A DNA stretch of 64,000 bases from Oleiagrimonas sp963821885 (GCA_963821885.1 CAWGFN010000001.1:62001-126000), one strand, 5' to 3'; shown: positions 25,171 to 35,577, numbered from the stretch's first letter. The notes: generated by a model not told the origin, from the sequence alone. Translations and numbers: made by a program.

Positions 25171-26514
25171 CTACTGCAGCGGAAGCTGCCGGTGATCGGC
25201 CAGTTGCAGCAACAGGTGCCCGCCGGTGGTGCGCATCAGGCGGGCCCGCGGATACCAGGTCACGTGGCCATTGCGGTCGGCCACGCCCAATGCGCGCTGG
25301 CTTCCGGTGCCGCGGGCCATCAGGGTCTTGCCCGACGACAGGCGCAGGTCGTGGGTCACCGCGAGCTGTCGCATCGCCGCCGGATTGATCGGCGGCAGGG
25401 GCGGCGTGGTGTCGCCGATATGCGCCGAGGTCTTGGGTGACTTGATGGGTCCGAGCACGCCGTTCTTCACGCCGCGACCAATGCAGTCCTGGCAGCGGTG
25501 AGGATCGCTGAGTACCTGCTCGCGCATGCGCGTGGCGGTGTCCGCGTCAGGGTCAGGGTCGTGCTTGCACGGATGGGGTGCGTCGGCGGGGCCGGCGCCG
25601 CCATTGTCGACGCATGGCATCGCCGCGGGCCTGCCCGTCACGTTCACGCCCTTGTTGGCCACGTTGATACCGCAACCCTTGCAGGGGTCGACGACCTGGG
25701 TCGGCCGGTTGCCATGCTTGGCATGGATGACGCGACCGCCCACCACGTAAAGCGTGCTGTGGCCATGTCCGGCATCCACGCCCGGCGTGGTCGGCATGCC
25801 CTCTTCGCCATCGCCGTTGGGATGGTCGCCGCTGTTGTCGCCCTTGCTCTCGATGGCGGCCTCGCGAGCGGCTTCGCAGGCCGGGCATTCGTGCTCGACC
25901 TCCGGCGCCTCGGGCTGCTCCTGCTCCTTGGAGGGTTCGTGGCTTTGGGTGTCACCGGCGTCGTTGTCGTGATGCTCGGACGGATGCCCTTGCGGCTGGG
26001 TGCGTCCGCCCTGGGTGTGCAGGCAGCCATGAAGCAGGCAGTCCTGCTGCTGCTTGCGCGTGTCGGTGATGCGGTTGAGCTGGCTGATCATGGCGTCGAG
26101 GCTGCCGAGGAGGCGGTCGGTCGGCGTGGTCCGGTGGCGCGGGTCGCCCGGAATCGGCGTCGCGTCCCCGTCGACGGCCGGCGTTTCCGGCGCGAATTGA
26201 TTGCGGATGCCCTGCATGGCGCCGATCATCTGACGCAGTTGCTTCGTCATCTCGGCCACTTCCCTGGCGTCGGTGGCTTCGCGCATGCGGTCGCTGACCT
26301 TGAGGCTGGCTTGCGCGAGCGTCGCGATGCGTTGCTCGAGATGGCGGCAGATGGCCGAATCCGGCGCGTTGCGCAGATCGCACCTGCGCGCGCCCGGCAT
26401 CGACTGGGCATGGGCGACCGGAAGGGTCAGGATCCAGCAGGCGGCGACAAGCAACGCCGTCAGCCAGGCGAAGGGAGTCGGGCGACGTGCCCGTGAACGA
26501 GCATGATCCGGCAT
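25171..26514 (-). CDS. Unknown secreted protein with scattered CxxC pairs
   Basis: A 447-residue protein not assignable to any family. A signal peptide (WLTALLVAACWILTLPVAHAQ) is followed by a helical region (RHLEQRIATLAQASLKVSDR; MTKQLRQMIGAMQGIRNQ). A His/Glu/Asp-rich, probably disordered segment (residues about 185-260) comes next, then CxxC pairs CPAC, CKGC and CQDC. The C-terminal 100 residues contain a beta-rich stretch (GRVIHAKHG, HDLRLSSGKTLMARG, ADRNGHVTWYPRARL). The pairs could bind zinc or copper or form disulfides. ATG 26514 matches the signal peptide. It lies alone between the SnoaL-like and LpxH-like genes. Confidence 0.65.
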   Translation of the reverse strand: MPDHARSRARRPTPFAWLTALLVAACWILTLPVAHAQSMPGARRCDLRNAPDSAICRHLEQRIATLAQASLKVSDRMREATDAREVAEMTKQLRQMIGAMQGIRNQFAPETPAVDGDATPIPGDPRHRTTPTDRLLGSLDAMISQLNRITDTRKQQQDCLLHGCLHTQGGRTQPQGHPSEHHDNDAGDTQSHEPSKEQEQPEAPEVEHECPACEAAREAAIESKGDNSGDHPNGDGEEGMPTTPGVDAGHGHSTLYVVGGRVIHAKHGNRPTQVVDPCKGCGINVANKGVNVTGRPAAMPCVDNGGAGPADAPHPCKHDPDPDADTATRMREQVLSDPHRCQDCIGRGVKNGVLGPIKSPKTSAHIGDTTPPLPPINPAAMRQLAVTHDLRLSSGKTLMARGTGSQRALGVADRNGHVTWYPRARLMRTTGGHLLLQLADHRQLPLQ

Positions 26515-26704
26515 GACACTAGCTCCGTGGTCAGGGGGCGTGCTCCCTGCATCCGCGAGGGGCGCGGGAAGGCACCGCCCCACTATGCGCGTGGACCATG
26601 CCGGTGGCTGCCGGACATGGCGAAGCGGCTGCGTAGGCCACGCCTCATCATGCGTGTAGGACGCGGCCCACCCTGGTGTCGGTCTTTTCCCCGCGGGCAG
26701 CCGT

Positions 26705-27562
26705 TCAGGCGGCCCGGCGCAAGCGCGACAGGTCGCGTGCCATCGCGGCGAACGGCGCCATGGCCAGCGATGCCGCGGGCGAGGGCAGGATGATCTCGCG
26801 GCTGGCGCGGCCCAGGGCGGTCGACTCCTCGCTCCAGTGCAGCAGTTCCATGGCGCCAGTGGCGTCCTCGACCAGCGCGGTGCAGTGTTCGACCCAATCG
26901 CCGTCGTTGAGATAGAGCACCCCGTCGTCCTGGCGCACGTGGCCGTAATGGATGTGGCCGCAGATGTGCCCGTCGAAGCCTTCCTCGCGTGCCCGCGCGA
27001 TGACCCTTGATTCGTAGTCGCGGATATAGGCCATGGCGCGTCGGATATGCGACTTGAGGATGATCGACAGCGGCAGGTAGGGCTTGTTGCGCCGACGTCG
27101 CCAGGCGTGCAGGCGGCGGTTGCTCCAGCAGGCCAGGCGGTGCAGGCTCTCGCCCAGCCCGTGGATCCAGCGGCGGCCGATGTGCTCGGGGTCATACTCG
27201 TCGCCGTGGCTGACGCGGTAGCGACGTCCGTCGGCGCCGGTATGCACGGCGTCCAGGGCGATCTCGATCCCGGCCAGGCACTGGCCGGCGAATGCGCGCA
27301 TCGATGCGTCGTGGTTGCCCGGGATGTAGGTCACGCGCGTGCCGCTGGCGGCGATGTCGAGCAGCCGGGTCAGCACGCGCTGGTGGTCCGGGTGCCACCA
27401 CATGCGGCGCGACAGGGCTTCCAGGTCGATGATGTCGCCGACCAGATACAGCCGTTCGCAGTGGATGGTCTCGAGGAAATCCAGCAGATAGGCCGCCTTG
27501 CAGTCGGGCGTGCCCAGATGGACGTCGGACAGGAACACGGATCGGAACGTGGTGCGCGACAT
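26705..27562 (-). CDS. UDP-2,3-diacylglucosamine diphosphatase-like metallophosphoesterase
   Basis: A 285-residue calcineurin-type phosphoesterase. The metal ligands are in SVFLSDVHLG, YLVGDIIDLE, PGNHDASM, VSHGDEYD and GHICGHIHYGH. The family cleaves UDP-diacylglucosamine to lipid X in lipid A synthesis, but this is the longer, LpxH2-like variant, and a different pyrophosphate substrate is possible. An Arg-rich segment (WSNRRLHAWRRRRNK) probably binds the membrane or phosphate. ATG 27562 is used; the frame extends upstream but over a divergent promoter region. Confidence 0.84.
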   Translation of the reverse strand: MSRTTFRSVFLSDVHLGTPDCKAAYLLDFLETIHCERLYLVGDIIDLEALSRRMWWHPDHQRVLTRLLDIAASGTRVTYIPGNHDASMRAFAGQCLAGIEIALDAVHTGADGRRYRVSHGDEYDPEHIGRRWIHGLGESLHRLACWSNRRLHAWRRRRNKPYLPLSIILKSHIRRAMAYIRDYESRVIARAREEGFDGHICGHIHYGHVRQDDGVLYLNDGDWVEHCTALVEDATGAMELLHWSEESTALGRASREIILPSPAASLAMAPFAAMARDLSRLRRAA

Positions 27563-27721
27563 GGCGGCTTCCCCGGGTGGCTCCGGGGGAGAGTGTGCGT
27601 GGCGCGTGTAACGTTCACGTGGCGCTGTCGTTGCAGCGCGGTTGCGGTGTGTCGTGCGAGCTGCGCTGGGCACGATCGCGCGTAGTCGGCATACTTCCCG
27701 GCCTGTGACTGGAGAACCCTG

Positions 27722-28180
27722 ATGTCGAAATCCGTGCCCGCCCGCCTGTTCCTGCTGTCGATGGTCGCCGTGCTTGCCGCCTGCGGCGCGCCACCCGATT
27801 CCGGCATGCACGCCATGCACGGTAGCGTGGATGCCCTGAAGGTCATCGACCAGAAGGTCGGCGATGGTGTCAAGGCCGAGCCCGGCATGGATGTACAGGT
27901 GCAGTACACCGGTTGGCTGTATGACGATCGCGCGAGCGACCTTCATGGCACTGAATTCGACAGCTCACGCAAGCGCTCGGCGCCGTTCGCCTTCGTGCTG
28001 GGCGAGGGCCAGGTGATTCCCGGATGGGACCAGGGCGTGGCCGGCATGCGCGTGGGTGGTCGGCGCACATTGATCATTCCGGCCTCGCTGGGCTACGGCG
28101 CGCGGGGCGCCGGCGGCGTGATTCCGCCCAACGCGACGCTGGTGTTCGACGTGGAGCTGGTCTCGGCCAGTCCGCGCTGA
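27722..28180 (+). CDS. FKBP-type peptidyl-prolyl cis-trans isomerase, lipoprotein
   Basis: A 152-residue protein with lipobox LAACG at residues 18-22, so it is likely anchored by lipid in the periplasm. The FKBP domain runs from about residue 45: VQVQYTGWLYD, FDSSRKRSAPFAFVLGEGQVIPGWDQG, then IIPASLGYGARG and FDVELVS. The aromatic pocket residues (Tyr, Phe, Trp, Tyr) are present, so isomerase activity is expected. It is convergent with the GGDEF-EAL gene 18 bp away, and a GC hairpin spans the gap. Confidence 0.92.
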   Translation: MSKSVPARLFLLSMVAVLAACGAPPDSGMHAMHGSVDALKVIDQKVGDGVKAEPGMDVQVQYTGWLYDDRASDLHGTEFDSSRKRSAPFAFVLGEGQVIPGWDQGVAGMRVGGRRTLIIPASLGYGARGAGGVIPPNATLVFDVELVSASPR

Positions 28181-28190
28181 GCGTCCGATG

Positions 28191-28209
28191 GCGGGGCTTC
28201 AGGCCCCGC
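28191..28209. terminator. GC hairpin between convergent genes
   Basis: GCGGGGC (28191-28197) pairs with GCCCCGC (28203-28209) around a 5-base loop. It begins 10 bases after the FKBP stop and contains the stop codon of the leftward gene in its loop. Neither side has a U tract, so terminator function is only possible. Confidence 0.3.
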
Positions 28210-29515
28210 TCGGCGCGCGGCCGCCCTGCGGCTGGTAGTCCAGAAGCCAGCGCTGGAGCTCCCCGGCCGGCATCGGGTGGCCGAACAGGAAGCCCTGGGC
28301 CAGGTCGCAGCCGTTCTTGCGCAGCACCTCCAGCGTGCGCGCGTTCTCCACGCCCTCGGCCACCACCGACATGTTGAAGCGATGGGCCAGGTCGATGATC
28401 AGGGTGGTGATGTCCAGGCTGGCCGAGTCGGTGAGCAACTCGGACACAAAGGACTTGTCGACCTTGAGCTCGTCGACCGGCAGGTTCTTGAAGTACGCCA
28501 GGCAGGAATAGCCGGTGCCGAAATCGTCGATGGACACGCCCACGCCAAGTTCGCGCACCTGCATCAGGATGTCGCGTCCGCGTTGGCGATCCATCAGCGA
28601 GCGCTCGGTGATCTCGAGCATGAGCTTGACGTGCGGCTTGCCCCAAAGGCGCAGGGCATTGTCGACCAGTTCGGGGAGGTCGCGCTGGGTGGCCAGTTCG
28701 CCGGGCAGGTTGAGCGAGATGTTCAGCGTGCCGAGGTCGCTGCGCCATTCGCCGGCGCGACGCAACGCGGTATTGAGCGCCCAGATGGTGATGGTCTTGA
28801 TCTTGCCCGTGCGTTCGGCCAGTGGGATGAACACGTCCGGAGAGACCGGGTCCTTGCCGTAGCGATCCCAGCGCATCAGCGCCTCGGCGCCGACCGGGCG
28901 ACCGGTGCGGATGTCGATCTGCGGCTGGTAGTGCATCTGCAGTTCGCCACGATCAATGGCGCTGCCCAGTTCGACCTCGAGTTCCCACTGCGCGGACAGT
29001 TCCAGCTCGTTCGCGCCGTCGGTGGCGAGCACGTGATACTCCTCCTGTTCACGACGCGCGCTGGCCAGGGCGGTCTCGGCCTTGCGCATCAGGAATTCGG
29101 CATGGCTGGCGTGATCCGGGCACAGCGCCGCACCGGCCGTGACCCGGATGTTGATCCGGTGCTCGCCGATTTCCAGCGGCGCTTCAAGACGTCGCTTGAG
29201 TTTCTGGATGGCCAGTTCCGCATGGCCGCGGTTGAGCACGTTGTCGAGAAGCAAGGCAAAGCGGTTGTCGCCGATGCGCGCGATCACGTCCTGCTTGCGG
29301 GCCACCTCGCGCAATTGCTTGGTCAGGTGCCGCAGTACCACGTCGCCATGGCTGTATCCGTAGGTGACGTTGATCTGCGCGAAATTGTCGATATCGAACA
29401 CCACCAGCGCCAGGCGTGAATTGGCGTCGCCGGCGCGAATGATCCGCGCGGCCAGCAGCTTGAGGAAACTGTCGCGCTGGTGCACTCCCGTCAATGGGTC
29501 GGGGGATTCGATCAT
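28199..29515 (-). CDS. Degenerate GGDEF plus intact EAL phosphodiesterase
   Basis: A 438-residue soluble protein. The GGDEF domain is degenerate: the active-site signature reads RIGDNRFALLL, so cyclase activity is not expected, though it may still bind GTP. The EAL domain is intact: GAEALMRW, LMLEITER, DDFGTGYSC, KVDKSFV and VVAEGVEN. It probably hydrolyses c-di-GMP. ATG 29515 is preferred; a TTG at 29524 would overlap the stop of the upstream HD-GYP gene (TTGA). Either way the two genes abut and are very likely translationally coupled. Confidence 0.92.
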   Translation of the reverse strand: MIESPDPLTGVHQRDSFLKLLAARIIRAGDANSRLALVVFDIDNFAQINVTYGYSHGDVVLRHLTKQLREVARKQDVIARIGDNRFALLLDNVLNRGHAELAIQKLKRRLEAPLEIGEHRINIRVTAGAALCPDHASHAEFLMRKAETALASARREQEEYHVLATDGANELELSAQWELEVELGSAIDRGELQMHYQPQIDIRTGRPVGAEALMRWDRYGKDPVSPDVFIPLAERTGKIKTITIWALNTALRRAGEWRSDLGTLNISLNLPGELATQRDLPELVDNALRLWGKPHVKLMLEITERSLMDRQRGRDILMQVRELGVGVSIDDFGTGYSCLAYFKNLPVDELKVDKSFVSELLTDSASLDITTLIIDLAHRFNMSVVAEGVENARTLEVLRKNGCDLAQGFLFGHPMPAGELQRWLLDYQPQGGRAPSGA

Positions 29516-29520
29516 GCGGT

Positions 29521-30774
29521 TCAATCGAGGAACAACTCGGCCGGATCGATGCCGTAGGCACCCTGCGGCAAGCCCGAGCGTATGCCCAGGACCGGCCCGC
29601 CGTTTTCATCGGACAGCGCGCCGAGGTCGAGTGGATGGAATTCGCGCAGCGGGCGCTTGTCGGCATCCAGCAGCAGCATCACGGTGGGCCGCAGGCGCTT
29701 GAGGCTGTGCACGGCGGTGACCACGCCGACCTGGCCGTCGGTGAGCTCGACCAGCGAGCCGGTCGGGTAGATGCCGCTGGTCTGGATGAACTGCTCCACC
29801 AGTTCAGCCTGGAACAGACGGTCACGTGATTCGTACAGGTCCATGACGGCCTGGTGCGGCGAGCGGCTGGGCATGTGCGGCCGGATGCTGGTCATCGCGT
29901 CGTAGCTGTCGATCAGGCCGAGGATGCGGCCGAACATCGGGATCGCGCCGTTGACCAGTCCCTGGGGATAGCCGCTGCCGTCGTGGCGTTCGTGATGGGT
30001 GGCGACGGCATCCATGATCTGCCTGGACACCGCCATGCCGGACGCCTCGGCCAGTATGTCGAGGCCGTACTTCACATGTTGGCGCATGGTTTCGTGTTCG
30101 TGGTCGTCGTAGCGCTTGTGCGAGACCATGATCTGCGCGTCCACCCGCGTCTTGCCGACGTCGAACACCAGTCCGGCCAGGGTCAGTTCGGCCAGCTCGT
30201 CGCGATTGAGACCCAGGTGCCTGCCGAAGCTCGCGGCCCATACCGAGCAGGCCAGCGCATGGTGGTAGGCGTAGTTGTCCTTGCGCTTGATCTCCTTGAG
30301 CCAGTTGAAGGCCGCCGGGTTGCGCGCGATCGAGCTGACCATGGCGTCGACGCCTTCGCGCAGCTTGTCCAGCTGCAGCTTGCGTCCCAGCTGCAGGTCA
30401 TGCATGACCTCGTCGATGTTCCGCTTCAGTTCGTGATGGGCCTGCTTGGCCTTGGGCAGTTCCTCGTCGAACTCGGCATGGACTTCCCAGGTGGTCTTGC
30501 GCAGGGCGCGGAATTCCTGGCGGGCACGTTCGCGGTTGGCTTCGTCGCGGTTCTCGACCTGCACGTAGCGGGGGTCCGGGGAATGGCCGCGCGAGGCGTC
30601 CACGTAGACGAAGGAACACATGTTGCGGATGTGAGCGAGGTCGTCCTCGCTTTGCACGAGGAATCCCTCGAGGGCAAAACGCGTAGCAAGCCACGGCCGG
30701 TCCAGACGCGAGACGTACATGCCCACGCGCAGCCCCTGGACGCCGATGCGGAATTCTTGCGACGAAGTGTTCAT
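29521..30774 (-). CDS. HD-GYP domain protein with degenerate HD motif
   Basis: A 417-residue soluble protein. Residues about 8-130 are a DUF3391 domain (IGVQGLRVGMYVSRLDRPW), common ahead of HD-GYP domains. A helical linker leads to the HD-GYP domain. HHERHDGSGYP is complete, but the canonical HDxGK reads FDVGK, with Phe204 in place of the metal-binding His. Phosphodiesterase activity is therefore doubtful. The GGDEF-EAL protein follows directly, suggesting they work together. No Shine-Dalgarno sequence lies before ATG 30774; homopolymer tracts of A7 and C7 lie in the leader. Confidence 0.9.
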   Translation of the reverse strand: MNTSSQEFRIGVQGLRVGMYVSRLDRPWLATRFALEGFLVQSEDDLAHIRNMCSFVYVDASRGHSPDPRYVQVENRDEANRERARQEFRALRKTTWEVHAEFDEELPKAKQAHHELKRNIDEVMHDLQLGRKLQLDKLREGVDAMVSSIARNPAAFNWLKEIKRKDNYAYHHALACSVWAASFGRHLGLNRDELAELTLAGLVFDVGKTRVDAQIMVSHKRYDDHEHETMRQHVKYGLDILAEASGMAVSRQIMDAVATHHERHDGSGYPQGLVNGAIPMFGRILGLIDSYDAMTSIRPHMPSRSPHQAVMDLYESRDRLFQAELVEQFIQTSGIYPTGSLVELTDGQVGVVTAVHSLKRLRPTVMLLLDADKRPLREFHPLDLGALSDENGGPVLGIRSGLPQGAYGIDPAELFLD

Positions 30775-30787
30775 ATTGGTGTTCGGT

Positions 30788-30803
30788 AAAAAAACACCCC
30801 CCC
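30788..30803 (-). repeat. Adjacent A7 and C7 homopolymer tracts in the HD-GYP leader
   Basis: On the plus strand seven A (30788-30794) and seven C (30797-30803) are separated by CA, 13-30 bases upstream of the HD-GYP start codon. Read on the minus strand this is G7-TG-T7. Such tracts can slip during replication and alter spacing in a promoter or leader. Confidence 0.5.
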
Positions 30804-30952
30804 TGTAATCGTCCAGTCAAGCCTAGCGCAGCCGCGGGGCGGCGAAAAGCGGAAATACGCCGCGATTCGGGCCGCCGGGACGGGCGTCGCACCCCCTTTG
30901 ACAGCCACGATCATGCCCCATATCTGGAGATGTTCCCCATGGGTCGAAGGTC

Positions 30953-31387
30953 ATGTCCAAGTTGCTCAACATCGTTTGTCCCCACTGCGATGCCGTCAAC
31001 CGCACGCCCGCCGAGCGGCTGGGGCAGTCGCCATCGTGCGGCAAGTGCCACCGGGCGCTGTTTCCCGGCGTGCCGGTGGCCCTGGATGCGGCCCGCTTCG
31101 AGCGGCACCTTGGCCGCGGCGATATTCCGCTCCTGGTCGATTTCTGGGCTTCCTGGTGCGGCCCGTGCCGTGCCATGGCGCCGGCCTTCGAGCAGGCCGC
31201 GGCACGGCTGGAGCCGGGCATGCGCCTGGTCAAGGTCGATACCGAGGCCGAGCCGGCCCTGGCCGGGCGCTATGCGATCCGATCCATTCCAAGCCTGGTG
31301 CTGTTCCGTGGTGGTCGCGAAGTGGCCCGGCAGGCCGGCGCCATCGGCGCGGCCGACATCGAACGCTGGGCGCGCCAGCACGCCTGA
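30953..31387 (+). CDS. trxC: Thioredoxin 2 (zinc-containing)
   Basis: A 144-residue cytoplasmic disulfide reductase. The N-terminal zinc finger typical of TrxC is present (IVCPHCDAVN and PSCGKCHRA), followed by the thioredoxin domain with FWASWCGPCRAM and the cis-Pro loop IRSIPSLVLF. Length and order match the family. The ribosome site CGAAGG is placed 4 bases before ATG 30953. The upstream segment (about 30911-30950) contains ATGCCCCATAT and CCCCATGGGT, loosely similar to the dyad before the other thioredoxin-fold gene at 4181. Confidence 0.95.
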   Translation: MSKLLNIVCPHCDAVNRTPAERLGQSPSCGKCHRALFPGVPVALDAARFERHLGRGDIPLLVDFWASWCGPCRAMAPAFEQAAARLEPGMRLVKVDTEAEPALAGRYAIRSIPSLVLFRGGREVARQAGAIGAADIERWARQHA

Positions 31388-31469
31388 GTGCAAGGCCGGC
31401 CTGGCCGGGCGGACGGTATCCGCACACAATGGCCACCCGCATTGCCGCGGGTGACCGGCAGGAGCCTTC

Positions 31470-32099
31470 GTGAACACATTCGTGAGCGTGCGCCGCCTCG
31501 GCGGCCTGGCATTGGTCGCCGTGCTGGCCTTCAGCGGCATCTGCACGGCGGTGCAGTTCCTGCGCGGCGATCTCGACGGCGTGCGGGTGCCCTTGAGTTT
31601 CTACCTGATCGGGCCGCATGCCGCGATGGTGCGCGGTGCCTACGTGGTGCTGGCGATGGGCCTGGTCGCGCTGGGGGCGGGCTGGCATCGCGCGCTGGCG
31701 CCCGCCGCGCGCAGCGCCACGTCATGGCTGCTGTTCACGATCGCGGCGGCGTCCCTGGTGGTCACCGCCTTCGCCACCACCAACACCTGGGCGCATCCGG
31801 CCACCCTGCACGGGTTCATCCACGGCGTGGCCGCGCAGACCGCGTTCCTGACCGTGACCGTGGCGATGCTGCTCACGAGCTGGCGCCTGCGCCTGGATCC
31901 GCGCTGGCGCGGCCTGCATCGGCTGGCCTGGGGCTGGGCCATCGCCTGTTTCGTGGCGATGTGGGTGCAGGCACTGTGGCACGCCGGACCGCGCGGGCTG
32001 GAGCAGAAGCTGCTGATCCTGGCCCTGTTGGCCTGGCTGGCCGTGATGGCCTGGCAGCTGTATCACAATGGGCCTGAAGAGAGTCCTTCAAGCGATTGA
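31470..32099 (+). CDS. DUF998 family integral membrane protein
   Basis: A 209-residue protein with about six hydrophobic helices, from LGGLALVAVLAFSGICTAV to LLILALLAWLAVMAW. Conserved features of the DUF998 family are seen: FLRGDLD in the first loop, and ATLHGFIHGVAAQTAFL in the middle, with histidines inside a membrane segment. The function of the family is unknown. It starts at GTG 31470 behind CAGGAGCC. The stop at 32099 is only 10 bp from that of the convergent Mth938-like gene. Confidence 0.7.
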   Translation: MNTFVSVRRLGGLALVAVLAFSGICTAVQFLRGDLDGVRVPLSFYLIGPHAAMVRGAYVVLAMGLVALGAGWHRALAPAARSATSWLLFTIAAASLVVTAFATTNTWAHPATLHGFIHGVAAQTAFLTVTVAMLLTSWRLRLDPRWRGLHRLAWGWAIACFVAMWVQALWHAGPRGLEQKLLILALLAWLAVMAWQLYHNGPEESPSSD

Positions 32100-32109
32100 T
32101 ATAAATGGA

Positions 32110-32487
32110 TTATTCAGTGTCGAGCATGAAGGCCACGACGACCCGGCGGCCCTCGCCGGCCAGCACCGCATGGGTGCGCGCGGCGGCGGCATTGTCCATG
32201 ACCTCCACGCCGATATCGGCAACCAGGAAGGCGCGCAGGGTCTCGGGCGGCGGAAACCGTTGCTGCGTGCCGGTGCCCAGCAGGACCACTTCCGGCTGCA
32301 GCGCAAGGATCGGTTCGACATGCTCGGGGGCCAGGTCGGCGGCATGGCGTACCGGCCAGTTCTCGACCACCCGGTCGCGCGCCAGCAGCAGGCTGCGGGT
32401 GAAGCGGCGATCGACCACGGTGACGGCATCCGCCTCGACACGTCGCACGTACAGGTAGTCATCGGGGCGTTCGCGCGAGAGTTCCAT
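32110..32487 (-). CDS. Mth938-like domain protein (NDUFAF3/DUF498 family)
   Basis: A 125-residue protein matching the Mth938/DUF498 family: RSLLLARDRVVENWPV, then EVVLLGTGTQQRFPP with the family Gly-Thr-Gly signature, and the C-terminal AVLAGEGRRVVVAFML. The eukaryotic relative NDUFAF3 assists complex I assembly; the bacterial role is unproven. It lies 42 bp downstream of yhbY on the same strand, suggesting an operon. Confidence 0.85.
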   Translation of the reverse strand: MELSRERPDDYLYVRRVEADAVTVVDRRFTRSLLLARDRVVENWPVRHAADLAPEHVEPILALQPEVVLLGTGTQQRFPPPETLRAFLVADIGVEVMDNAAAARTHAVLAGEGRRVVVAFMLDTE

Positions 32488-32529
32488 GTCAGACCTCCGG
32501 AGCGGGGCGTGGCTTGGTGGCGCGGGCGT

Positions 32530-32862
32530 TCAGCGGGGCAGGGCCAGCTTCGGCTCGTCCTCGTTGCGCAGGAACACGCTGGCGGTATGGCCGATTTCCT
32601 GCACCAGTTCGGCGCCGGTGGCTTCGGTCAGGGCGACGATCTGCTGACGGCGCTCGTCGCGGTCGCCGCCGGACAGCTTGATCTTGACCAGTTCGTGATG
32701 GGCCAGGGCCTTGCGCAACTCCTCGACCACGGCCTCGCTGACACCCTTGGCGCCCAGCATGATGACCGGGTGCAGGTGATGGCACAGCCCGCGCAGGTAG
32801 CGACGCTGGCTGTTGCTCAGTGCCTTGGCGGAAGCGGAATCGGGGCGGGCGGAGGCGGGCAT
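32530..32862 (-). CDS. yhbY: CRM-domain RNA-binding protein YhbY, ribosome assembly
   Basis: A 110-residue protein made of one CRM domain: RRYLRGLCHHLHPVIMLGAKG includes the GxxG loop, then LAHHELVKIKLSG and a final VFLRNEDEPK. YhbY binds pre-50S particles. It is divergent from rlmE, whose product also modifies the 50S subunit; this yhbY/rlmE/ftsH arrangement is the same as in Escherichia coli and many gammaproteobacteria. About 70 bp separate the two start codons, so the promoters overlap. Confidence 0.95.
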   Translation of the reverse strand: MPASARPDSASAKALSNSQRRYLRGLCHHLHPVIMLGAKGVSEAVVEELRKALAHHELVKIKLSGGDRDERRQQIVALTEATGAELVQEIGHTASVFLRNEDEPKLALPR

Positions 32863-32934
32863 CTTGGTTCAGTTTCGGGTCGCGGCGTGGCGGGCGCAAA
32901 GGGTATCATGGCCACCCCCATCGGAACCGTTTTC

Positions 32935-33567
32935 ATGGCCCGAAGCAAGAGCAGCTCGCGCTGGCTCAAGGAACATTTCGACGACGCCTACGTCAAGCGC
33001 GCCCAGGCCGAGGGCTGGCGCTCGCGCGCGGTGTTCAAGCTGGAGGAAGTGCTCGAGCGCGACCAGTTGATCAAGCCCGGCATGCGGGTGGTCGACCTGG
33101 GCGCCGCGCCGGGCGGCTGGTCGCAGCTGGTGCAGCGCCACCTCGGCGACACCGGCCGCGTGTTCGCCCTGGACATCCTGCCCATGCAGGGCATTGGCGG
33201 GGTGGACGTCATCGAGGGCGATTTCCGCGAGGGCGCGGTGCTGGCCGAGCTGGAGCGGCGCCTGGAAGGCCATCCGGTCGACCTTGTGCTGTCGGACATG
33301 GCCCCCAATATGAGTGGTGTGGCCGTTGCCGACCAGATCCGGGCGATGGACCTGGCCGAATTGGCACTGGATTTCTGCCGCCATTGGCTCAAACCTGACG
33401 GTGCGTTTCTGATCAAGCTGTTCCAGGGCGCCGGATTCGACGAATACCTGCGTGACTTGCGTGGTAGTTTCGACCGCGTGACGATGCGTAAACCCAAGGC
33501 CTCCCGTGCGCGTTCGCGGGAGGTCTACGCACTGGCCACCGGGCATCGCCCCGCGGCCGGAAACTGA
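32935..33567 (+). CDS. rlmE: 23S rRNA 2'-O-methyltransferase (U2552)
   Basis: A 210-residue SAM methyltransferase acting on the assembled 50S subunit. RSRAVFKLEEV supplies the first catalytic Lys, VVDLGAAPGGWSQ the SAM loop, VLSDMAPNMSG the catalytic Asp, FLIKLFQGAGF the second Lys and RSREVYALATG the Glu. The length equals RlmE/FtsJ. ATG 32935 is chosen from the family N-terminus (MARSKSSSRWL); the upstream frame is non-homologous. The stop lies 13 bp before ftsH, so the two form an operon. Confidence 0.97.
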   Translation: MARSKSSSRWLKEHFDDAYVKRAQAEGWRSRAVFKLEEVLERDQLIKPGMRVVDLGAAPGGWSQLVQRHLGDTGRVFALDILPMQGIGGVDVIEGDFREGAVLAELERRLEGHPVDLVLSDMAPNMSGVAVADQIRAMDLAELALDFCRHWLKPDGAFLIKLFQGAGFDEYLRDLRGSFDRVTMRKPKASRARSREVYALATGHRPAAGN

Positions 33568-33580
33568 ACGAGATGCACGC

Positions 33581-35518
<1,938 letters not shown>

Positions 35519-35550
35519 GCGTCGGGAAAGCACCCCGCGTGAACGAACAT

Positions 35551-35577
35551 GGCGGCCTGCGGGCCGCCATTTTTTTT
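35551..35577 (+). terminator. Rho-independent terminator after ftsH
   Basis: Perfect stem GGCGGCC (35551-35557) and GGCCGCC (35562-35568) with a TGCG tetraloop, then A and eight T. It lies 32 bases after the ftsH stop codon and closes the rlmE-ftsH operon. Confidence 0.92.
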
